Of a DNA stretch of 5,520 nt, positions 1 through 5,520 are shown in pieces. The stretch is from Chitinophagaceae bacterium. Its GTDB lineage: Bacteria; Bacteroidota; Bacteroidia; Chitinophagales; Chitinophagaceae. The position numbers were made by a program, and so were the translations under genes. Each line of letters begins with the position of its first letter. The first letter of the stretch is position 1. The notes beneath the pieces were generated by a model. The model made no database searches. It was not told the origin of the DNA and was given only the letters and a program-made list of their open reading frames with translations. The DNA lies in NCBI GenBank assembly GCA_018061385.1, contig JAGOUF010000195.1, positions 1 to 5,520 of the forward strand, in the 5' to 3' direction.

Positions 1-717
1 ATTTACAACGCCAATTTTGCAAGCCGATGGATCCTCGCCTACTTTTGGATACTCAACTGGCACAGTAAAAGAGTAAATAGAATCGGTATTATTTATCATT
101 AAAAAGTTTCTAATTTTTCTAGCATCAATTTGCCAATAAGCAATGCTTTTGCTATCTGGGCTCCATCTAAAACCATCTCTACAACCAAATTCTTCTTCAT
201 ACACCCAATCAAAAGTGCCATTAATAATTCTATCTGAACCATCTTTTGTAAGCTGTGTTATTTTATTGGTAGTTAAATCTTCTACATACACATTGTGTTT
301 GCTTACATAAGCAGCCTTACTTCCGTCAGGACTAATTTTTGCAAACATTAACGAAGCCTCTGGCAAAGTTTTACCCAATTGCTTTAAAGAGTTAGCCATT
401 TTGTTGTACACAAAATAATCGCCACGGGTTTCGTAACGCCAAACTTTTTTTGCATTGGTAAACAACAAAAACATTTGTTCATTTTCACTTACTGTAAAAC
501 TTTTTATAGCAATTGCTTTTCCGTTGTTGGTAAGTTTATCTTTTTCAACCAATACGGTTTTTGAAAAATCGGGTAACTGATTTTTTGTAATTCCACCGCC
601 TTCATTGGTGTAATAGCCAGTGCCTTCTTTAGTCCAAGTTACAGCTCCTCTTGATCGTTGAGCAAATACAGGTACTTGAAGCAAAAAAATGAGGCCAAGT
701 AATACTATTCTTTTCAT
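1..717 (-). CDS. Dipeptidyl peptidase IV (family S9B), N-terminal part, cut by window edge
   Basis: Exported serine peptidase that removes X-Pro or X-Ala dipeptides from peptide N-termini in the periplasm or at the cell surface. The 239 visible codons read leftward without a stop and run off position 1. Residues 1-20 are a signal peptide (MKR, then a hydrophobic core, ending VFAQ), probably cut after Ala19. An in-frame TAA three codons upstream of the ATG (724-726) rules out an earlier start. The rest is the beginning of the beta-propeller domain. Diagnostic is INGTFDWVYEEEFG (about residues 165-178): the DWVYEEE segment is the S9B signature, and E175/E176 match the Glu pair that binds the substrate amino terminus in human DPP4 (E205/E206). 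It is followed by a FRWSPDSKSIAYWQID blade typical of the family. The alpha/beta-hydrolase domain with the Ser-Asp-His triad should lie outside the window, so catalytic integrity cannot be judged. The gene is divergent from the CHAT gene. The family call is firm; exact substrate preference is inferred. Confidence 0.92.
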   Translation of the reverse strand, partial: MKRIVLLGLIFLLQVPVFAQRSRGAVTWTKEGTGYYTNEGGGITKNQLPDFSKTVLVEKDKLTNNGKAIAIKSFTVSENEQMFLLFTNAKKVWRYETRGDYFVYNKMANSLKQLGKTLPEASLMFAKISPDGSKAAYVSKHNVYVEDLTTNKITQLTKDGSDRIINGTFDWVYEEEFGCRDGFRWSPDSKSIAYWQIDARKIRNFLMINNTDSIYSFTVPVEYPKVGEDPSACKIGVVN

Positions 718-741
718 TTGGGTTTATATTTTATGATGGTG

Positions 742-749
742 AAAATATA
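742..749 (-). promoter_or_regulatory. Possible -7 box for the dipeptidyl peptidase gene
   Basis: Read on the minus strand, this is TATATTTT, seven of eight positions of the Bacteroidota -7 consensus TAnnTTTG, about 25 bases before the peptidase ATG. I found no clear TTG/TTTG -33 element at the right distance. In DNA this AT-rich such a near match could be chance. Confidence 0.3.
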
Positions 750-824
750 GGATTGATGGGATTAATAAGAATAAACACAATGAAATTACACAAATGGTAA
801 TAAGAAAATTGCCTTCGAGTTTCG

Positions 825-832
825 TATATTTG
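825..832 (+). promoter_or_regulatory. Bacteroidota-type -7 promoter box for the CHAT gene
   Basis: TATATTTG matches TAnnTTTG, the -7 element of the Bacteroidota primary sigma factor, at every defined position. It ends 20 bases before the ATG at 853, giving a leader of roughly 15 bases with no strong Shine-Dalgarno sequence, as is common in the phylum. No convincing -33 TTTG sits 17-23 bases upstream; the nearest TTG (809-811) is too close. The divergent gap 718-852 otherwise holds a 9-base direct repeat, TAATAAGAA, at 763-771 and 798-806, which may be chance. Confidence 0.5.
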
Positions 833-852
833 ATTTATTTAAATTAGGCTAA

Positions 853-3800
853 ATGGCTAATAGACAACTATTAATTATATTAGTTTGCTTTTTTTTAAGA
901 TTACATTCATCTGCACAAATTAATAAACCAAATCAATCTGAAGAAGCAATTTTTTTATCCTATTTTAAAAATGCTGAAAAAGCTTTAGAAAAAGACACCG
1001 CTAAAGCAGCAATTACGATTCAAGGTTTAGATAGTGCTTGCAAAAAGTATGAAGCTGCTTACCCTTTGTATATTGCCAATATAAAACTTTGGCAAAGTTG
1101 GTATCAATTCTCCTCAAAAAAACTTCCACATGAATTTAGAAATAAAGGCAACGAATATTTAGCTTATGCAATCCAAAAAATTAAAGCCCACGAAAAAGAG
1201 TTTATTGATTCTTTTAGCCTAGATATTTTAAACCTTGGCTTAAGTTTTAACGATATAAATAGTCTTGAAATTTTTAAACCTATTGATTCATTAATACGAA
1301 AAGGTTGTGGCAAAAAATATGCTACTAAGACAAACGATTATTCAATAACTCTTTATGCATGGAATTTATTTAATGCCAATAAAGTTACTATTGCAGCCAA
1401 CCTTGCAGCATATGAAAAAACTTTCTTTAAAAAAGTTACTGCCAACAGCGATGTTGATGATAGAATTGGTTATTTATTCAACAATGCAATAATATTAAAC
1501 AACAAGTTTACTAAATGGAGAGAAGATAACGATGCATTTGATGTAAACTATTTACAAAATGAATTTTCTATTTGGGTAAAAGCAACTAATAGTTGGTTAT
1601 ATAATGACTATATAAAAAACAATGTAGTTGATAGCAAAAGCTATAACTATGGAAACAGACTTGCTTATATTCTTTTATATCAAAATCTCATTATACCATT
1701 TGCAGAACTTTCCTTCTCTAATAACAATATGGGTTTAGCTGCAGTTCAACTAAATAAATACATTAAAAATGTTTTATTTCCTCAAACTGATTATAGCAAA
1801 GCAATTGGCAACACCGATTTTTCAACTTATAACTACCTAAGTACTTGTACCAACTTATTATCTGAAATGTATTATAGTATTGGTGAGTACCAGCGTGGCA
1901 TTTATTGTTTGTATGCTGTAAAGAAAAAATTTTGCTCTACTGATGGAAAATGGATTGATAGTCTTGTTGGAAAAAATTCTATTCAAATGACCTATTATTT
2001 TGGCAATGCAAAACACAATGCTGCTCTAGGTAAAATAGAACTTTCTGATGCTTATATAGACATTCTAAAATTATATTATCCTAAACCTGTTAATAGAGAT
2101 TCTACAACAAAAAATGCTTGGGATGGATACATTTATACAAGAACATTAGAAATTGACTGCTTACAAAAAACAGGAAGATCATTTGCAGCTCAAGATAGTC
2201 TTTTAAAATATTATGGAATTATCTATAACAACGACTCTTTGCCTTACCCAGGAAAAAATCATGAATCATATTGGCAATACATTGTAGGCAATACACTTGT
2301 AAACGCTAAGGTTTGGGATTTAGCATATAACACATTACGTTATTCAATCGTTAGTAATAAAAAAAATTATTTTTACGACAAGCTATTTTATTACGACTTA
2401 ATTGCAAACTATATTCAGGCTGAAGTGAAATTATCAAACCGAATAATTAACTGGCAATACTTAAACAATTTAGTTGCATATACAGAGAAGCAAATTAAAA
2501 AAAATCTCATTTCTCTTTCCCCCGATCAGCGAATAATTTTTTATGAAAATAAACTTTTACCAATTTTCAATTTGTACCATAGTTTAATTGCAGAAGGATA
2601 TTTAGATAATGACACAATAACCAAAGATGCTATTATCAGTCAATCAGTAAGTTTAAAAAACTATTTATTAAGTAACAATGAAATACTAAAAGCAATTTTA
2701 GCACAAACGCAAAAACCTGATGTTGTAAAAACAATATTAGCCATTAAAAAAAGAATAGTTTTATTTGAAGGAGAAGCTATGTTGCTTGATAAAACTGGTA
2801 TGTACAATGAGTTTGATGAGCTTAAAGATGATATAGAGGAAGTTTTCAGGTCTTTACTCAACAGAAAAACAACAGACTCTCTTGCTACTTTTGTAACTGC
2901 AAAAAAAGTTGCAAGCAAACTAACTGAAAAAGATGTTTACCTAGAATTTATTCGTTTTAATAATGTTTTCAAAGGCGATACATTAATGTATGCAGCAGTA
3001 TCTGTAAACAACAAAAGCAAAAATTTTTCATTTACCAATTTATTTACAGAACAACACTTAATTCAATTGTTTAAAAACAGGTCTTCGTCTCCTCAGCTAG
3101 CTGCTATTTATAACTCAAATCAAAGAAGCGTTAGTATAAAAAAGAAGCCTGCAGATTCAACAACTACCGAAAGATCTTCATCTGTAATAAAAGATAAGTT
3201 GGGCAATTTTATTTTTGATTCATTACAAGCAATTTTAAAAGACAAAAAAAGAATCATCTTTATTCCAGATGGTTATTTAAATAGAATCTCATTTGCTGCA
3301 CTTCAATTACATGATAAGTTTTTATTTGAGCGTTATCAATTAAAACAATTGTCGGCAAACAGAATGTTATTCAAAACAAATAACTCTTCATTCAATAATT
3401 TTTTCTTAGCAGGAGGAATTAATTACGATAGAACAAATTGCAATTCAGAAAACAAGTTTTTATCTAAAGATATTTCATGGAATTATTTGCCAGGTTCACT
3501 AAAAGAAATTTCAGCGTTGTACAATAGGTTTAACAACAAAATTCCAACCACATTGGTTAAAGAAGATAATTTGGTAGACAGTGTTAATCTTAGCAACTAT
3601 GCCTATATACATTTAGCTACTCATGGATTTTATTTTGATTCATCTGAAGTAAAAAATTATTTTGCTGACGGTATTTATGTGTTGGATAACATTAAGAAAC
3701 TTCCTTTACTAAGAAGCGGTATCGTTTTATCAAATGCCAACTGTCCACCAAAAGGAAACACAAGAGAAAATAGATATTTATTAGGCTACGAATTGGCAGC

Positions 3801-4101
3801 ACAAAATTTAAGTAACTGTAAATTAATTACGCTTAGTGCCTGTGAAAGTGCATTAGGAGATATTAAAAGTAACTTAGGGGTAATGGGGTTACAACGTGCA
3901 ATTAAATTGGCAGGTGCTCAAAAAATGCTCATAACACTTTGGAAAATTCCAGATAATGAAACCGTTGAATTTATGCAATTATTCTACGATTTTTTATTAG
4001 GTAAAAGGCTTACCGAAGAAGAATCTCTTAAAAAAACCCAAGAACTCATGAGCAAAAAATATGCAGTAAGTAAATGGGGAGCATTTGTATTAATTGAATA
4101 A
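853..4101 (+). CDS. Exported TPR-like/CHAT-domain cysteine peptidase
   Basis: Probable extracytoplasmic caspase/separase-like (clan CD) cysteine peptidase of unknown target. Start: a TAA directly precedes the ATG, and residues 1-21 form a signal peptide (MANRQ, hydrophobic core 6-17, ending SSA-Q) with no lipobox. Residues of about 25-640 are helical with TPR-like helix pairs (for example around 337-360, 423-450 and 477-500), but no canonical TPR is clear by eye. About 640-690 is charged and possibly coiled. The CHAT region runs from about 695 (VYLEFIRF) to the end, with a low-complexity Ser/Lys/Thr linker near 750-785. Its landmarks are IFIPDGYLNRISF (from 802), LPGSLKEI (879-886), HLATHGF with presumed catalytic H924, LSACESALG with presumed catalytic C997, then AGAQKMLITLWKIPDNET and the usual ending KWGAFVLIE. 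Both catalytic residues are present, so it is probably active. No type IX secretion C-terminal domain follows, so periplasm or outer-membrane association is the likely location. It appears monocistronic, with no intrinsic terminator behind it. Known CHAT partners are absent nearby. Domain call firm; role unknown. Confidence 0.9.
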   Translation: MANRQLLIILVCFFLRLHSSAQINKPNQSEEAIFLSYFKNAEKALEKDTAKAAITIQGLDSACKKYEAAYPLYIANIKLWQSWYQFSSKKLPHEFRNKGNEYLAYAIQKIKAHEKEFIDSFSLDILNLGLSFNDINSLEIFKPIDSLIRKGCGKKYATKTNDYSITLYAWNLFNANKVTIAANLAAYEKTFFKKVTANSDVDDRIGYLFNNAIILNNKFTKWREDNDAFDVNYLQNEFSIWVKATNSWLYNDYIKNNVVDSKSYNYGNRLAYILLYQNLIIPFAELSFSNNNMGLAAVQLNKYIKNVLFPQTDYSKAIGNTDFSTYNYLSTCTNLLSEMYYSIGEYQRGIYCLYAVKKKFCSTDGKWIDSLVGKNSIQMTYYFGNAKHNAALGKIELSDAYIDILKLYYPKPVNRDSTTKNAWDGYIYTRTLEIDCLQKTGRSFAAQDSLLKYYGIIYNNDSLPYPGKNHESYWQYIVGNTLVNAKVWDLAYNTLRYSIVSNKKNYFYDKLFYYDLIANYIQAEVKLSNRIINWQYLNNLVAYTEKQIKKNLISLSPDQRIIFYENKLLPIFNLYHSLIAEGYLDNDTITKDAIISQSVSLKNYLLSNNEILKAILAQTQKPDVVKTILAIKKRIVLFEGEAMLLDKTGMYNEFDELKDDIEEVFRSLLNRKTTDSLATFVTAKKVASKLTEKDVYLEFIRFNNVFKGDTLMYAAVSVNNKSKNFSFTNLFTEQHLIQLFKNRSSSPQLAAIYNSNQRSVSIKKKPADSTTTERSSSVIKDKLGNFIFDSLQAILKDKKRIIFIPDGYLNRISFAALQLHDKFLFERYQLKQLSANRMLFKTNNSSFNNFFLAGGINYDRTNCNSENKFLSKDISWNYLPGSLKEISALYNRFNNKIPTTLVKEDNLVDSVNLSNYAYIHLATHGFYFDSSEVKNYFADGIYVLDNIKKLPLLRSGIVLSNANCPPKGNTRENRYLLGYELAAQNLSNCKLITLSACESALGDIKSNLGVMGLQRAIKLAGAQKMLITLWKIPDNETVEFMQLFYDFLLGKRLTEEESLKKTQELMSKKYAVSKWGAFVLIE

Positions 4102-4153
4102 TCAATCTATTTAAAAGAAAATTATTCTTGTTTTCCAAACCTGTTAGTGTAAA

Positions 4154-4167
4154 TTTTTCTAGAAAAA
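4154..4167. repeat. Perfect 14-base palindrome in the CHAT-sucD gap
   Basis: TTTTTCTAGAAAAA equals its own reverse complement. It has no loop, so it is more like a dimer-binding DNA site than an RNA hairpin. It lies about 90 bases upstream of the sucD -7 box and just downstream of the CHAT stop. CTGTTA occurs on each side (4141-4146 and 4169-4174) as a direct repeat. The T/A run composition makes chance occurrence plausible. No intrinsic terminator is visible between 4102 and 4257: the candidate stems there (such as TGTGT/ACACA at 4189-4205) are five pairs long and lack a T run. Confidence 0.3.
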
Positions 4168-4257
4168 GCTGTTAAGCAACCCTGCTATTGTGTTATTATT
4201 ACACAGTTATTAATTTAAAAACCCAATTATTTAGCTAATTTCTCTACAATTAACCCT

Positions 4258-4265
4258 TACTTTTG
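4258..4265 (+). promoter_or_regulatory. Bacteroidota-type -7 promoter box for sucD
   Basis: TACTTTTG fits TAnnTTTG at all defined positions and continues into GCGGC, a TTTTGCGGC context I associate with promoters in this phylum. It ends 19 bases before the sucD ATG, which implies a short A-rich leader without a Shine-Dalgarno sequence. A -33 element is not obvious; TTAG at 4231-4234 is a poor candidate. The box shows that sucD is transcribed on its own rather than only by read-through from the CHAT gene. Confidence 0.6.
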
Positions 4266-4284
4266 CGGCACTAAAAATTTAAAA

Positions 4285-5160
4285 ATGGCAGTATTAGTTA
4301 ACAAAGATTCTAAGATTTTGGTACAAGGTTTTACCGGTACTGAAGGTACTTTTCATGCCACTCAAATGATTGAGTATGGAACGAATGTAGTAGGTGGCGT
4401 TACACCCAATAAAGGTGGTACAACACATTTAGATAAACCAGTTTTTAATACAGTTGCCGATGCTGTTAAAAATACAGGTGCCAATGTAAGCATCATATTT
4501 GTACCCCCAGCTTTTGCTGCAGATGCAATTATGGAAGCTGCAGATGCTGGTATTGCTTTAGTAGTGTGTATTACAGAAGGTATTCCAGTGCAAGATATGG
4601 TGAAGGTGAAAAATTATTTAGAAAGCAAAACGACTCGTTTAATTGGTCCTAACTGCCCAGGTGTTATTACTGCAGAAGAAGCTAAAGTGGGTATTATGCC
4701 AGGTTTTATATTTAAGAAAGGTCGTATTGGGATTGTTTCTAAAAGTGGAACATTAACCTACGAAGCTGCTGACCAAGCTGTAAAAGCTGGTTTAGGTATT
4801 AGCACAGCTATTGGTATTGGTGGAGATCCAATTATTGGCACACCAACTTTAGAAGCTGTAAAATTATTAATGGAAGATCCAGAAACTGACGGAATTATAA
4901 TGATTGGTGAAATTGGTGGTAGCATGGAAGCGGATGCAGCACGTTGGATTAAAGAAAATAAAACTAAACCAGTTGTAGGTTTTATTGCTGGTCAAACTGC
5001 TCCTCCAGGTCGTAGAATGGGTCATGCTGGTGCAATTGTTGGTGGTGCAGATGATACTGCTGCTGCTAAAATGAAAATTATGGCAGAATGTGGTATTGCT
5101 GTTGTAGCAAGCCCTGCAGACATTGGTAAAACAATGGCTGCTGAATTGGCCAAAAAGTAA
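4285..5160 (+). CDS. sucD: Succinyl-CoA synthetase (succinate-CoA ligase), alpha subunit
   Basis: Cytoplasmic TCA-cycle enzyme subunit. With the beta subunit SucC it interconverts succinyl-CoA + NDP + phosphate and succinate + CoA + NTP through a phosphohistidine on this chain. At 291 residues it is full length for the family. The N-terminal CoA-binding Rossmann domain has [10 protein letters not shown] (15-24) and K43 in TPNKGG, followed by IGPNCPGVI with C124. The ligase domain has [13 protein letters not shown] (149-161), [15 protein letters not shown] with E209, and [13 protein letters not shown] carrying the phosphorylated H247 (E. coli numbering is one lower: C123, E208, H246). All key residues are present. 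Residue 20 is Glu where E. coli has Gln, a known family variant. The nucleotide choice (ATP or GTP) is set by SucC, which is not adjacent: upstream is the CHAT gene and downstream a terminator. The gene thus appears to be a monocistron, in contrast to the sucCD operon of E. coli. Its codons are more GC-rich than those of the CHAT gene, consistent with high expression. Confidence 0.98.
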   Translation: MAVLVNKDSKILVQGFTGTEGTFHATQMIEYGTNVVGGVTPNKGGTTHLDKPVFNTVADAVKNTGANVSIIFVPPAFAADAIMEAADAGIALVVCITEGIPVQDMVKVKNYLESKTTRLIGPNCPGVITAEEAKVGIMPGFIFKKGRIGIVSKSGTLTYEAADQAVKAGLGISTAIGIGGDPIIGTPTLEAVKLLMEDPETDGIIMIGEIGGSMEADAARWIKENKTKPVVGFIAGQTAPPGRRMGHAGAIVGGADDTAAAKMKIMAECGIAVVASPADIGKTMAAELAKK

Positions 5161-5176
5161 TAGTATTATAAGTATT

Positions 5177-5216
5177 AAGAAAAGGTCTTTGCAAATGCAA
5201 AGACCTTTTCTTTTTT
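5177..5216 (+). terminator. Strong intrinsic terminator of sucD
   Basis: The arms 5177-5192 and 5197-5212 are perfectly complementary over 16 pairs (core AAAGGTCTTTGC / GCAAAGACCTTT), with an AAAT loop and a T run through 5216. It begins 17 bases after the sucD stop, so it ends the sucD transcript and separates it from whatever lies downstream. Confidence 0.93.
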
Positions 5217-5310
5217 ATGTAGCAAACTATTGTTTTAAATGCTCTGCATAAAATAAAAAATACCCAACTCGTGGTATAGTTTACATGATTTTATCTATCC
5301 ATATTGCACC

Positions 5311-5338
5311 TGAATAAATAAGTAACCTTATTTATTCA
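5311..5338. repeat. Perfect 12-base inverted repeat (AT-rich hairpin)
   Basis: TGAATAAATAAG, loop TAAC, then CTTATTTATTCA, an exact reverse complement. There is no T run after it on the plus strand, and on the minus strand the following bases are mixed, so it is not a terminator by itself. It sits 14 bases before the terminator hairpin at 5353 and may fold as part of the same RNA, or act as a protein-binding site. Confidence 0.75.
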
Positions 5339-5352
5339 ATTTCATAGGGGGT

Positions 5353-5385
5353 GGCTTATGGCAGCAATGCCATAAGCCTTTTTTT
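5353..5385 (+). terminator. Orphan intrinsic terminator with GCAA tetraloop
   Basis: The arms GGCTTATGGCA (5353-5363) and TGCCATAAGCC (5368-5378) pair perfectly over 11 bases around GCAA, a stable GNRA tetraloop, and are followed at once by seven T (5379-5385). On the minus strand no T run follows, so it works in the plus direction only. The nearest upstream gene, sucD, already ends at its own terminator about 140 bases earlier, leaving this one without an evident gene. Confidence 0.9.
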
Positions 5386-5412
5386 GTTATTTTTTATGTA
5401 ATTACTAGCTCT

Positions 5413-5445
5413 TTTGCATCGCAGTAAGTTAAACGTCTAATTTTA
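5413..5445 (+). promoter_or_regulatory. Candidate -33/-7 promoter for the gene at 5465
   Basis: TTTG at 5413-5416 and TAATTTTA at 5438-5445 (seven of eight positions of TAnnTTTG) are separated by 21 bases, within the range usual for Bacteroidota primary sigma promoters. The -7 box ends 19 bases before the ATG at 5465, the same geometry as at sucD (19 bases) and the CHAT gene (20 bases). Confidence 0.5.
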
Positions 5446-5464
5446 CTCATCTAACTTCTGCATT

Positions 5465-5520
5465 ATGTTCAAATTACTTTTTTCAGTTTCCATATTCATT
5501 CTTTCGTTTCAATTGTTAAA
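5465..5520 (+). CDS. Start of an exported or membrane protein, cut by window edge
   Basis: Eighteen codons are visible before the window ends. They read MFKLLFSVSIFILSFQLL: one Lys near the start followed by an uninterrupted hydrophobic stretch, as expected of a signal peptide or first membrane helix. The start is supported by the promoter candidate ending 19 bases upstream and by the terminator that closes the preceding unit. Nothing can be said about function. The A/T-rich sequence makes a chance hydrophobic reading possible, hence moderate confidence. Confidence 0.55.
   Translation, partial: MFKLLFSVSIFILSFQLL

Larger units (their letters stand above)
5260..5385 (+). ncRNA. Possible small RNA or structured leader, three hairpins ending in a terminator
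   Basis: Between the sucD terminator and the next start codon there is no convincing protein gene, yet three stem-loops follow one another on the plus strand. They are a six-pair stem with one bulge at 5260-5277 (ATACC.A / TGGTAT), a perfect 12-pair stem at 5311-5338, and an 11-pair terminator at 5353-5385. Because the sucD terminator lies upstream, the last terminator implies a transcript that starts within about 5217-5300. I see no good -33/-7 pair for it; TTG at 5230-5232 is the only -33-like element. I do not recognise an RNA family. Alternatives are a back-up sucD terminator, a decayed gene remnant, or a leader of the gene at 5465. The 5' end is a guess. Confidence 0.3.

Noticed and set aside
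2661..2918. 85-codon open frame on the minus strand inside the CHAT gene
   Set aside because: It lies wholly antisense to a well-supported coding region, its Ser/Leu-rich translation resembles no known family, and no promoter or leader supports it. It is a by-product of the A/T-rich codons of the real gene.
853..4101. CHAT protein as part of a gasdermin, Craspase or other defence operon
   Set aside because: The neighbours are dipeptidyl peptidase IV and sucD, neither a defence gene. The CHAT gene stands alone with its own promoter and carries a signal peptide.
4092..4105. ATTGA-ATAA-TCAAT inverted repeat over the CHAT stop codon as a terminator
   Set aside because: Only five A/T-dominated pairs and no following T run. 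It is not a credible intrinsic terminator.
4189..4205. TGTGT/ACACA stem upstream of sucD as a terminator or riboswitch stem
   Set aside because: Five pairs around a seven-base loop with no T run, and it lies upstream of the sucD promoter box, so it would not be in the sucD leader.
1..5520. CRISPR array, tRNA, rRNA or insertion sequence
   Set aside because: No regularly spaced repeats, no tRNA-like cloverleaf, no rRNA segments and no transposase reading frame were seen on either strand.

Overview
The window looks like chromosome of an AT-rich member of the Bacteroidota, probably a Chitinophagaceae/Sphingobacteria-type organism. Three things point there: secreted proteins whose signal peptides end in Ala-Gln, Bacteroidota-type -7 promoter boxes (TAnnTTTG) just upstream of genes with A/T-rich leaders and no strong Shine-Dalgarno sequence, and a family S9B dipeptidyl peptidase IV typical of the phylum. 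The family-level placement is a guess.

Layout from left to right. (1) 1-717, minus strand: the N-terminal 239 codons of an exported dipeptidyl peptidase IV, cut by the left edge before its catalytic domain. (2) 718-852: a short divergent intergenic region with promoter candidates for both directions. (3) 853-4101, plus strand: one large exported protein (1082 aa) with a long helical, TPR-like N-terminal part and a complete C-terminal CHAT (caspase-HetF-associated-with-TPRs) peptidase domain whose His/Cys pair is intact. (4) 4102-4284: an intergenic stretch with a perfect 14-base palindrome and a clear -7 box. (5) 4285-5160, plus: sucD, the alpha subunit of succinyl-CoA synthetase, closed by a very strong intrinsic terminator. 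(6) 5217-5464: about 250 bases without a convincing protein gene but with three hairpins in series. The last is a second textbook terminator that no visible gene accounts for, so a small RNA or leader transcript is possible. (7) 5465-5520: the first 18 codons of another exported or membrane protein, preceded by a well-spaced -33/-7 promoter candidate.

The genes do not form an obvious operon. The peptidase and the CHAT protein are divergent, and sucD has its own promoter and terminator. sucD is TCA-cycle housekeeping, dipeptidyl peptidase IV belongs to extracytoplasmic peptide digestion, and the CHAT protein is a probable extracytoplasmic cysteine peptidase of unknown target. No known CHAT partner (gasdermin, gRAMP/Cas7-11, other defence genes) lies within the window. 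The two observations most worth following up are the exported stand-alone CHAT peptidase and the orphan hairpin-terminator unit after sucD.
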